Of a stretch of 64,000 nucleotides of DNA, positions 40,901 to 50,409 are shown piece by piece (positions within the stretch are counted from its first letter, which is position 1; each line of letters opens with the position of its first letter). Under the pieces are notes generated by a model. That model worked only from the letters and a program-made list of their open reading frames with translations, did no database searches and was not told where the DNA came from. The DNA is from Didymella arachidicola (taxonomy: Eukaryota > Ascomycota > Dothideomycetes > Pleosporales > Didymellaceae), in NCBI GenBank assembly GCA_016630955.3, contig CM049991.1:1364001-1428000 (forward strand), given 5' to 3'. The position numbers and the translations under genes were made by a program.

Positions 40901-42339
40901 CTTGAATGATGTTCACTCACAAGCTCGATTGTAATAGAAAAGAAGGGAATGAGTGGTAGGGTACAAGCAAGTGAGTGTGATGTTACGGCAAAGTTGCGGC
41001 GAAGTTGTAGCCCTGCAGAACTACTGCAACGCGAAGGTAAACTGCGGAAAAAATCTGACGCTCTGCAGAAGACGCGTTGTCGACCTTAACGCGCCGGCAT
41101 GCCATCTTGGCGTGTCTGGCGCGACGTGTGGTGAGAATGAGAGTGAGAGGATGGTGACTGCGAGTCTAGCGCATGTGGCGCAGACGCAAGATATCGGTCA
41201 AAGACGAGTATAGGCTTACACCATACAAACATCCTAGGTATGGCAGTCTTTATTCTGCCAACTGGTCGTTTCTGTCGGACTCACCTCAGTGACCTGCAGT
41301 GGCGTAGTGTCTCACTCTGCTGTTGAACTGGTCAGTTGCTGCGGAGGGGTGAGGAGGTGAGGCGCTTACACGGATTGAGCGATCACAAGCTGGTAGGACT
41401 GCATTGTTGACTTCGTTGCACCCTGGAAGGTCTGAGCCGCTTGGAGATCTTCGATACGATGGAGGAGGCGTCGTATACGAAAGAAAACTTGCACGAGCAG
41501 GCAGAAGGACCCCTGGGGCGTCTTGCTCCGCCCTTTGGCTACCGGGCAGAAAGCCATGGGTCATCAAACGGACTAGATTCAATGCAACAGGTGACAGATC
41601 GTGTAGAGAAAAGTCGGTGAGGGCTGAATACATCATTATTGCTGTTGATGTGAGATATCAAACGCGAGAAGAGCCATACGCGATAGCCCCCAAATCGGGC
41701 AGCTGCAATGTTGTACTGTCATCTATTGCAAAGGACAGAACAAGATTTCCTCCCACGCTACGTTATGTTCGTGATTTTCGTGATTGGACATAGAAGGACA
41801 AAAGCAGATACAGCCACATTACGCCGGATGTTTGCTGCCACACTGCAGCTATCAAATGCGTGTGGGAGGCCTAAAGAAATATTACGCCGAAGGATGCATC
41901 CGAAGTGCGGACGTTATGCGGATTAGACCAGTATGCTGATTCATGAACGAGCCAAGAGATCGAGGTCTTCGTGAACCAACAACACCAAGCCGCAGTGAAT
42001 CCCGGTTCTAGTAACTCCAACAGTTTGCGAACCACTGGCGGACCGACTTTCGCTGATGACGTTCGAACGCGATGTCGCGCTGTCCGGCGGCAGTGGTGTG
42101 AAGACGTTGGTGGTCGTGCATAAGCGCCCGCGTAGAGGAAGGTCGTAACGCACTGCTGCAAGGACGGCCTACCCTCTATAAAAACAATATCGCCCGCATA
42201 CACAATTCGCAGCGTGACTTCTCGTGCAGAAGCGGGCCAGACTCCGCTTCCTCTTTTCGCTACTGTCTTCCTTTTTGACGCACAATACGAAGGTCTGCCT
42301 GCGCAACTTCCGTTTCTGGCTCGGCTGACAATCGCGGCC
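40901..42339. other. Intergenic region
   Basis: 1.4 kb between the DUF7587 start and the F-box gene stop. Many short overlapping frames exist but none shows a domain, signal peptide or coherent splicing. No repeat of note was seen. Confidence 0.4.
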
Positions 42340-43932
42340 TCATTTGTGGCCATGTTGCTCAGTGCACGCCTTTCTAACGACCCACTTCTCCCAGAACTTC
42401 CGCTGCTGTAACGACACTAATTGTCCATCGTCATTCAGGAAGTCTGCGCTATCCATGTGACCGTTGCAAGTGCACCACGGTACCGAGGCGGGTGTATCCG
42501 GAGACAGCGGTGGAAAATGCAGGTTCCCACCTTCCTCGGGCTCGTCCGTACCTGCATCCGAGTCGGAGTCGCCCACCGATCCGTCGTCACTGACGTATGC
42601 ATCGTCTTGGTCATCGGCATGATCGTAGTCGTCGTCATGAGGATCCCAGTCGTCGCTCTCGTCACTGCTGTCGCTCCCCAAGGGATCGTCCGGTACCTCT
42701 GCACCCATGATCCAGGCATCGTCGAAGTGCTTTTCGTAGTCGATCCGCCGCAGACTGACCCAGTCCAGACGTGACATGTTCTCTCGCAAAAACGAAAGAA
42801 CGTCTCTCCACCGGCTGCCCTCTTTCAATAACACATCTCGCAATCTTAGGCCGCGGAGAGTTTCCTTGTGTCTCCTGGCAAGCGCGATGATCTCGTCCGC
42901 ATCGAGGCGCCATGCCTGGATACCGAAAGCTTGTAGCTTGTCCCATTTGACATTGTGGAAGATCTCTTCAAGCTTCAATGTGAGGGGCCGGTGCGAAGGG
43001 AAGCCGATGTGAACTGCTTCTATGTTCTTTGCAGCCGTAAAGACAGCCTTCGATAACGATGAGAGATCCCTCATCCGCTGATCCAGATCTATACCGTCGT
43101 CAAAGTGTAACTCCAGACAAGTTAGTCGTTCTGCCAGCAGCGCCATCGCGCTCGGGGGGTTGTTTGCTGCACCTAATACGCTTACTGGACTGAGCATAGG
43201 TGATGAAAACCTGGAACACTGCGACTTTGATGCAATCAATGCTTCTCCTATGGTTTTTGTCGAGTGCAGGCAAGCTGGTGGCCATTTGAGTTCAACCATC
43301 TGGCTGACCTCGTGATGTGTCCGGATATACTGCATGAGGATGCCATCTTCCTGGTCTTGAAGCCTGAGTATCTGGACGTGCTGAAGTGATGTGAAAGCTG
43401 ATATCGCCAAGGTAAGTACTCGAGCATCCTCTTGTGTTCGTACGATATCTTTCTGCTCTTTTATTTTCTGCACAAAGTGGCTTGCGTCAAGAAGCCCTAG
43501 ATCGCCTGGCAGCGTTGGTAGAAGGTCCTGTACTCGTTCACGCCCTGCGCCTAGTCAGCGATGGTGCTAGCAGGAAGCAAAGCGCACACAACCTTCTACG
43601 TAAAAGAAGGGTACCATGTAGCTGAATTTCTTCACCCGCTCGGCCAGATGCCGCTGGCTTGCTATGTTTTCTAGGCGTTTTAAGCCTCTTCTCGAGAACC
43701 GAGTCGTCACTCTCGAAAATTGGTGGATCGGGCCGAGGTCTGCAAACTTCCTGCACGTGAGTCTTACATTTGCAATTGTCTCGGCCTGGTCCGGTTCGAT
43801 GGGTGGGGGTGGTTTGAAGCTCTCTTGTGACAGGTATGCGCGACGCTCCAAGCTAATGAGTTTTTCTGGTTCTGACGCAACATGTTCAAGGATAATCCGT
43901 AGGAGTTCGTCGGCGAGATCGAGGATGCCCAT
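42340..43932 (-). CDS. F-box protein
   Basis: Two exons, 43593-43932 and 42340-43550, joined over a 42-bp intron (GTTGTG to CTGACTAG), give 516 aa. The N-terminus is a short F-box (MGILDLADELLRIILEHVAS, then VRLTCRKFADLG) that would bind Skp1 in an SCF ubiquitin ligase. The middle has irregular leucine-rich segments (LTCLELHFDDGIDL, LRGLRLRDVLL, LDWVSLRRIDY) that could select the substrate. A long acidic Asp/Ser stretch lies around residues 400-450. The intron is near the lower size limit but is needed to join the two frames, and gives FYVEGAGRERVQDLLPTLPG. The target is unknown. Confidence 0.8.
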
Positions 43933-44019
43933 GACGACTGCACAAAGACCATCTGGGTCTCAAGATGCGAGGTAAAGGCTCTTAGACCGCACGGGCGCGG
44001 ATCCGAGTCTAGCAGCGGA

Positions 44020-44025
44020 TATATA
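44020..44025 (-). promoter_or_regulatory. TATA box of the F-box gene
   Basis: The sequence GTATATATCC lies about 88-93 bases upstream of the ATG at 43932. Position and sequence fit a TATA box. Confidence 0.4.
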
Positions 44026-45345
44026 CTCGAAAACAGAAATGAACGAAGGCTCGGGCCGGCACGGGGTGAGGTGCAGACGTGGCGGAAAGTAGTGTGAGGG
44101 TGCTGCGGCAGAGACCCGAGGTCGTTTCAGCGGACTGCGTGGTGATGTCCGGGGATGGTGCTTTGTCAATCTGTGGACGCAGGCCAGCCGGAGGGGCACA
44201 CTCGGGAAAATAAAGGAAGCATGACCTCTCCAGGCTCTCCAGCGGTCAGCTAAGCGTTGCTGAAGGTTGCAGAGGACGACTGGACACAAAACCTGCACCC
44301 ATACGCAACCAAGCTTGCCCTAGTGATGCAGGTTGCCTGTCTGTCCAATTGCAGGGTGCACGTCATACTCGACGCGGTTTAGAGCGTGCAGATTCGTCAC
44401 GTGCTCATTTAGTGATGCGGGCGTCCTAGTAGAGAGGCGGATCCAAGGGAGGACCCGCGAGCGAAAACACGTCGATTCGTTGCTGGACACAGTTGCACGC
44501 CGTTCAGGGGTGGATCAGACTGCTGCATTGTAATTCGAGGCGTTCTCGCTCCACACCACATGCGACCAAGGCCTTCGAATCAGGGCCTAATGCGCTGCCA
44601 ACGAAGCATGCAGCAGAAGCGCTTGCGGACGCCTATGACCGCCCCGCCTGGCATGAACTGGGTCATACCACTGCCGTGCACTTGGATTTGTATCAAACGC
44701 AACATTCGTAGAAAAGCGCGCTGGTGACGACACTGACCGGGAGATAGCCACGCGCAGCGAACATAGCCCTAGAAGGCTGAAACATGTAGCATGGCGTGTC
44801 TCTGTGTAATACTCGGCGCTACTAAACGCGGCTCCACGCAGCAGTCTCTGCTCCCATTCAAGCATGATGGGGAGACCGCTGCGTTGTCACCGATTGCTTG
44901 CATACAATGTTCCATGTCGTCGCCCGATTACCGGTCCCGCGATCCTTGTCCCGCCGTGCCCGCCTTGATGACATCTGTCGCAGAAGCAAAAGTTTGCAGC
45001 GCCGCTCACAAGTCAATGTACGTACGAGGAATTCTCTGACGCAAGATCGATGCTGGCGTGCTGCTCGTTGCCGATTTAAGAGACGCCACCGTCTTGGAGC
45101 ATTTATACCTTGACACGAGTTTACAGCAGGTGCATATGCTAGTCCACGCTGTCGTGCGGTCCATAGGTACACGAGGCTGTGTACCGTTGCACGCAACATG
45201 TACCTAGTAAACTTCCTGCGCATCTGTTGAGCTATCGAATCTACTACAAACACATCTAGAATCCTTGCCTCGGGCCTGCCTCATTCATGAGCAAGCACAC
45301 AGCGACGTGGCAGGTAGACTGTCAGTCAAACGTCATGGGCCGCCC
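44026..45345. other. Intergenic region
   Basis: 1.3 kb between the F-box promoter and the CAB4-like stop codon. No coherent gene, repeat or RNA was recognised on either strand. Confidence 0.4.
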
Positions 45346-46650
45346 TCAAGCCTTCGCTCTGAGCCTGACGAGCTCACTCCTTTTCCGACGGATCTCTGTG
45401 CTGCTCAGCTTGCTCTCAAACGTTTCATCGACGCCGCCCTCTTCGCTGGTGTTGAGAACAGCCACTTCGTAGACTTCGAGTGGGTCCCAGCCCTGCTCCT
45501 TGCGTTTCTCATTGACAGCAGCGCCGCCACCTCTAGTCTCAAGTGAGAGGGCCAGAGCTGTGATGTCCTTGTCGGTAATTGTAGGCCCAAAAGGATCCCA
45601 GATCTCGACATACTTGATAGTCAATCCAAATGGGTAGCTGACGTGCACAGCATGCCCATTTGCACCTGGCTCATGTACCTCTTGTGTTTGGATGCGTTTA
45701 TCGTCCAGCTGACCAAAATAGATGATTGAGTGCAGAAAGTCGTGGGTCGACTCCTGACGAGCCTTCCAGCTCTCGAGCTGATCAGCGAATTTCTTGTTCA
45801 CAAGGAGAGCATCGCCAGTGATACCCACTGTAAGGACACTCGGCTTGTCTGACTGCTGTCGGCGACCTAGCACAAAGGCAAACATGGTAAGCAGCAGCTT
45901 GTGACCAATGTGGAGGTGGTCAAATGTCCCACCCACCGCAACCGCGAGGTGTCTCGGTGAGTTCTCGAAGCTGCTGGATGTGCTTGGCGTGGAATCACCG
46001 GCATTCAGAACCACGCCACCTCGTACTTTGGACACCTTGAGGTCCTTTGATAGCACAGAGAAGCTCTTCAAGAACCGTTCACCCTCCTCACTTTCCACTG
46101 AATATACAGCTTCCCATTGCCTCGTACTACCAGACAGTGTGTGCATATCAATTGCAGGGCCTTGTAGGTCTTGCTCTGGTGTGGAAGACTCAGTGGCGCT
46201 TTGAAGCTTACCATCTCGTGGATGTGCTACCAGGAGGATGCGTGCGTCAATGCCTTCAGCATCTTCTGTGTCAATGGCGTCTTTAGCAGCCACGATGGTT
46301 ACTAGCTTGTATAAGTCGGCAACAAGCTGCTGCGTAGTCTCGTAGAGTGGGCCCCGTGCATCGCTGAGATGTCCGTACAGATGTGGACATTGGAGAGCAA
46401 TCTCAAGCAGCGTGGGCTCCTGAGCGCGTCGCAATTCTCCAAGGACGATCGAAAGCGGGGTATTGTATGCAGCCTTCAGTGAAGCATATGTGGGCGTCTT
46501 TGGTGCGGGCGGCAGCAGCAATAAGGCACGTTTTGGGTCTTTGCGCAGCGGAGGCATTTTCGCGAGGTGACGTTTCAGCAGGTGAACACGAGCTACGGGG
46601 GGAGAGGTGCTGGCAGGGCTGAGACGGCGCGCTGATGTGAACAGGCTCAT
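45346..46650 (-). CDS. CAB4: Phosphopantetheine adenylyltransferase (CoA synthesis)
   Basis: A single exon of 434 aa. The C-terminal half is a nucleotidyltransferase with the signature LAVAVGGTFDHLHIGHKLLL (T/HXGH adenylate site) and SSTEIRRKR near the end, which corresponds to the ISSTXIR motif. It transfers AMP from ATP to 4'-phosphopantetheine, giving dephospho-CoA, the fourth step of CoA synthesis. The N-terminal 200 residues (TLLEIALQCPHLYGHL...) are a fungal extension as in yeast Cab4. A second ATG at MPPLRKDPK (residue 32) could be used; the longer form starts with an Arg/Ser-rich segment that might act as a mitochondrial signal. It is divergent from the WD40 gene with 226 bp between starts. 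Confidence 0.92.
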   Translation of the reverse strand: MSLFTSARRLSPASTSPPVARVHLLKRHLAKMPPLRKDPKRALLLLPPAPKTPTYASLKAAYNTPLSIVLGELRRAQEPTLLEIALQCPHLYGHLSDARGPLYETTQQLVADLYKLVTIVAAKDAIDTEDAEGIDARILLVAHPRDGKLQSATESSTPEQDLQGPAIDMHTLSGSTRQWEAVYSVESEEGERFLKSFSVLSKDLKVSKVRGGVVLNAGDSTPSTSSSFENSPRHLAVAVGGTFDHLHIGHKLLLTMFAFVLGRRQQSDKPSVLTVGITGDALLVNKKFADQLESWKARQESTHDFLHSIIYFGQLDDKRIQTQEVHEPGANGHAVHVSYPFGLTIKYVEIWDPFGPTITDKDITALALSLETRGGGAAVNEKRKEQGWDPLEVYEVAVLNTSEEGGVDETFESKLSSTEIRRKRSELVRLRAKA

Positions 46651-46876
46651 GTGCTACCTGTAGTAGTTGTGAAGGTAGTCAGAAGCCCAGATGTGAAGCT
46701 ATGAGGCCATGTTGAGCAGTTTGGCGGAGACATGGTGAGGGGGAGGGGCTGAAGGTGGTTGGACCATTGCGCGCTACCTAAGACAGCAACCGCGGCCTTC
46801 ATGGCCGCAGCCTTCTGACGGCAAGCGCCAGTCCACTTCTCTCACCAATAGCTCGAAGCTGTCTCCTTGCGGCGCA
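46651..46876. promoter_or_regulatory. Compact divergent promoter
   Basis: 226 bp separate the start codons of the CoA-synthesis gene (-) and the WD40 gene (+), so both promoters overlap here. No TATA box is obvious, as is common for housekeeping genes. Confidence 0.5.
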
Positions 46877-48955
46877 ATGCCGTTCCAACACAACAGTTCG
46901 CAGCAGTACAACCTGGCCGCGGGGCTAGGTCAGGCCGCGCAGCAGATGGGATCCATTGCATCTCCCCTAGGGAACCTGAGAACGGCCACCGCAGGCACAA
47001 CTACAGCAGGCACTGACGCCTTCGCGCCTTCCACGCCCGGGGGGGCGCAGGACGAGTTTCACGGCACGACATCAGCATCTGCCCAGCAGCTGCTGCAGCA
47101 GCAGCAGCAGCAGCAGATGTACAACCAGGCCGACTCGTATGCTGGCTCCGCGCCCAACATCAGCCTCCAGCAAGCCACACCCCAAGGTTCTCACTACGGC
47201 ACGTCAGCAGCATTACCTGGCAGCCTCCAGCCCGCACAGCGCCCCGGCCCTGCCTCTGCGAACACCGCGCCGACTGTGCCTACCCAGAATATCGTCAGCA
47301 ACGCCAACTCGTACACGCTTCCCACGCGATCCAACACCATAAGCCAGGGTCAGCAGTCCTCCTCACACACCTATTCGCGCTCGAGCCCAGCTGGCATGGG
47401 TCCTGAGCAGAAGTACATTCCTTTTTCGAACACTCCCGAACAAAGCAAGTACACAGCAACCACACCCTCGCAGAAGTACTACCCTTCAACGCCGACAGCC
47501 AATGCCTCGCATTCACCACTCGGTCTGGCTGACATCAGACCACGTGCAAACTCTAGCATGGATCCAGAAGGTGGCCTGGGTCTTTCCAACACCTTCGCCA
47601 GCGAGCAGAACAAGGTACCCACAAACAGCAACTATCTTGCACCATGGAGCATATACGCATACGACTGGTGCAAGTGGAACGTGCCGGGTGGTAACAGCGC
47701 TGGAAAGATGGCTATGGGAAGCTACATCGAGGACAATCACAACTTCATCCGCATCTTGGACACTCAGATCACACCTCAGCACGATGCTGCGCCTGGGACA
47801 TCACCATATGGCCTCGAATACAACGCAGTTGCAGAAGCCACCTGCTCGTTCCCTGTTACTCGTATTCTGTGGGAGCCGCCATCGTCTCAGAAACAATCGA
47901 CCGATCTTCTCGCAACCTCCGGAGACCATTTGCGACTTTGGTCACTCCCTCAATCGTCGGGCAACACATTGAGCAACACGATCACACGGACGTCGTCAGT
48001 GAATACCAGGGAACCCCAGCTGCCCAAGCTCACACCACTTGCGCTCTTGTCCAACTCGAAGACTCCTGAGCATACTGCGCCATTGACATCTCTCGATTGG
48101 AACACAATGTCACCTAAGCTTATCATCACTTCCAGCATAGACACCACATGCACAATATGGGATATCCCAACACTCACTGCAAAGACTCAGCTTATCGCCC
48201 ACGACAAGGAGGTCTTCGACGTCCGCTTCTGCGCGGGGAGTGTTGACGTATTTGTGAGCTGTGGCGCTGATGGCAGTGTGCGTATGTTTGATCTCCGAAG
48301 TCTGGAGCATAGCACCATCATCTATGAGCCATCAGACAAGGGCAACGACAAGGACAAAGGTATGTCGATCCCTGCGGCAAAGCCAATCCAACTGACTGAC
48401 GATGCTGTAGGTTCGCCGACAGGTCGTATGTCTCCAACGAAAGCACAGCAGACTATGTCTTATGCACCTCCTCTTCTGCGTCTCGCTGCGTCTCCCCACG
48501 ACTCGCACCTCCTCGCTACCTTCGCTCAAGACTCAAATGTTGTCCGCATCCTGGACGTACGGCAACCGGGGCAAGCTCTTCTCGAACTTCGTGGGCATTC
48601 GGCAGCGCTTAATAGCATTGAATGGAACCCCTCACGGCGCGGCATGCTTGCTTCTGGTGGCGATGATTCTCTTGTGCTTGTGTGGGACCTTCTGCATGCC
48701 CAGGCGGGAGCTACGATCAGCAACGAACATGCTGCAGCGCCGCCCGCTCCAGTGACTACACAACCGGCAAACGGCACAGGTGCTCAGAGTGTTCCTGTAG
48801 GACAGAAAGGTCCATGGGCCAGCTGGCGATGCGATTACGAGGTTGGCAATATCAGCTGGGCACCTCAAAGTGCTTTGACGGGGCAGGGAGGAGATTGGAT
48901 CGGTGTTGCAGGTGGCCGAGGCGTATGGGGCGCTAGGGTCCCTATACCTCAATAA
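46877..48955 (+). CDS. DCAF7/WDR68 (AN11/TTG1)-like WD40 protein
   Basis: An intronless 692-aa protein. Residues 1-250 are low-complexity (Gln, Ser, Thr, Ala, Pro), including Q7 from a pure CAG run at 47096-47116. From YLAPWSIYAYDWCKW onward it matches the DCAF7/WDR68 family, a WD40 propeller that scaffolds DYRK-type kinases and CUL4 ligases in animals and MYB-bHLH complexes in plants. Propeller blades seen include ATCSFPVTRILWEPP, LTSLDWNTMSPKLIITSSID, VFDVRFCAGSVDVFVSCGAD, LNSIEWNPSRRGMLASGGDD and the closing VGNISWAPQS. The long N-terminal extension is a fungal feature. Its partners here are unknown. Confidence 0.9.
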   Translation: MPFQHNSSQQYNLAAGLGQAAQQMGSIASPLGNLRTATAGTTTAGTDAFAPSTPGGAQDEFHGTTSASAQQLLQQQQQQQMYNQADSYAGSAPNISLQQATPQGSHYGTSAALPGSLQPAQRPGPASANTAPTVPTQNIVSNANSYTLPTRSNTISQGQQSSSHTYSRSSPAGMGPEQKYIPFSNTPEQSKYTATTPSQKYYPSTPTANASHSPLGLADIRPRANSSMDPEGGLGLSNTFASEQNKVPTNSNYLAPWSIYAYDWCKWNVPGGNSAGKMAMGSYIEDNHNFIRILDTQITPQHDAAPGTSPYGLEYNAVAEATCSFPVTRILWEPPSSQKQSTDLLATSGDHLRLWSLPQSSGNTLSNTITRTSSVNTREPQLPKLTPLALLSNSKTPEHTAPLTSLDWNTMSPKLIITSSIDTTCTIWDIPTLTAKTQLIAHDKEVFDVRFCAGSVDVFVSCGADGSVRMFDLRSLEHSTIIYEPSDKGNDKDKGMSIPAAKPIQLTDDAVGSPTGRMSPTKAQQTMSYAPPLLRLAASPHDSHLLATFAQDSNVVRILDVRQPGQALLELRGHSAALNSIEWNPSRRGMLASGGDDSLVLVWDLLHAQAGATISNEHAAAPPAPVTTQPANGTGAQSVPVGQKGPWASWRCDYEVGNISWAPQSALTGQGGDWIGVAGGRGVWGARVPIPQ

Positions 48956-49178
48956 AGATACCACAGGGAACGGACGATCTAGAAGAATGCTTCAAAGAAG
49001 AGCAACGCGGAGTATGAGTGACAAGGAGGGTAGCTACTTCGAGTGTACTTTGGGAAGTTTGAGACTTACTATCTTCTTAACGCAAAAATGGCGTCTGGAG
49101 TGATTGAGACCTATATATCAAGATACCTACAGCTTATGCCACATAACACATATTCTCTTTTAAGCTGCGCGCACGATT

Positions 49179-49340
49179 GCCTGGCTCTCATGTCACTCCA
49201 AAGCTGGATGTAGCAAATTAAATCCGAGATTCATGGTGTCTTCGAGGACGCTTTCAACACATCTTGTGAGGCCCTGGATCCTCCAAAGCCTCCAATGTGT
49301 TGTGAGCTTACATCCGGGTTCGTTCGCAAGATGAGAGCCC
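49179..49340. repeat. Diverged inverted pair related to the MITE arms
   Basis: GCCTGGCTCTCATG at 49179-49192, followed by CTGGATGTAGC, is met by an inverted relative at 49303-49340 (reverse complement GGGCTCTCATCTTGCG...GGATGTAAGCTCA). Both resemble the 49713 arm more loosely. The pair could be an older copy of the same element. Confidence 0.4.
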
Positions 49341-49712
49341 AGCCAGCAGTGAACAATTGGAGACGCGTGAAACATCGTAGCCCTGTCGAAACAGACGGGC
49401 GATCCTCCGCACGATCTGCTTCAGGCGTGCGTTCTCAACGTACTCTATCCCCAGTTTTGGTATGCACAATGCAAAGCTCTCCACATGCCGAATCGAGTTG
49501 CGTGACGTCAATTTCTACCAGAAAGCGCAGGAACAGGCTCTCCAAAACAGTCCGCGTGAGCATCGTCCCTTGTTGGCGAGTACCAGTAGCCCCTGGCATC
49601 GAATGATCCAGTCCTGTTCAACTACAGCCATTTGCACGGCCAATCTCTCGAAATTAGCAACTGTGCAGGCCGTGATTGGGTGGCAACCGCAAGAAATGCA
49701 CGTCAACCAGAC

Positions 49713-49975
49713 CCTGGCTCTCATGTTCGGCAATAAATGAGATGTTAGCTCAGGCCACAACGCGAAAATCAGGATGCGAACATAGGCTAACACTATTGGA
49801 AAAAAGCGTTAATTGTAGCACAACTACATAGTGTTCTTGCTTAAAATTCTGTTACCTTGCTATCTAAAGTATCCTAGCACTAGATTAGCTAACTAGAATA
49901 TTGTTCAAAAGTTTTGCCGACGATGTTCTGCGGCCTGAGCTTATAACTCATTTATTGCCGAGCATGAGAGCCTGG
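49713..49975. mobile_element. MITE-like element (263 bp, 44-bp inverted arms)
   Basis: Arms 49713-49756 and 49932-49975 are inverted copies matching at 39 of 44 positions by hand count. They start CCTGGCTCTCATG and share CTCGGCAATAAATGAG-type cores (first arm TTCGGCAATAAATGAG) and the end AGCTCAGGCC. The 175-bp core is AT-rich with no coding frame. Size and structure fit a miniature inverted-repeat element or a long cruciform. No clear target-site duplication was found, so the element boundaries are uncertain. Confidence 0.6.
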
Positions 49976-50409
49976 CCCAGCAAAGCTTTTCAGCATACAG
50001 GTCAGCACTCTAAATTTAGTCGCCGTTAGCTGCAGTCGCTGCCCTCTAAACCTCAAGACGGGCAAGCGCTGCCCCACAAGCTCCAGAGACTTTCTCTATC
50101 GATTGCTGGGGATCGCGGTGTCTCGTACCCAGTCCACTCGTGACGTAGCAACCAGCGATCGGCGGCTCGTGTTCGAGAACGAACTCAACAAAGCAACCTC
50201 CAGATGTCATCCAGGCGGTATTGCGCGTACCGGAGGGGTTCGTAATTTCGAATTCCTTCGACAATTCTCACCTCTCACATTTCTTTGCTTGCGACGTCTG
50301 TTTTAGAGTAGGGCCAATTGTTACCGAAATTCGAGCATCATTGCATATACTTTTACCTTTGCCTGTCATTTCCTTTTGCATAGCGGTTCCGCCGCTCCCA
50401 CACGCGACC

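Larger units (their letters stand above)
48956..50409. other. Intergenic region with degenerate inverted repeats
   Basis: About 1.45 kb with no convincing gene. It holds the MITE-like palindrome at 49713-49975 and two further diverged copies of its arm (49179-49215 approximately and 49303-49340). Confidence 0.5.
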
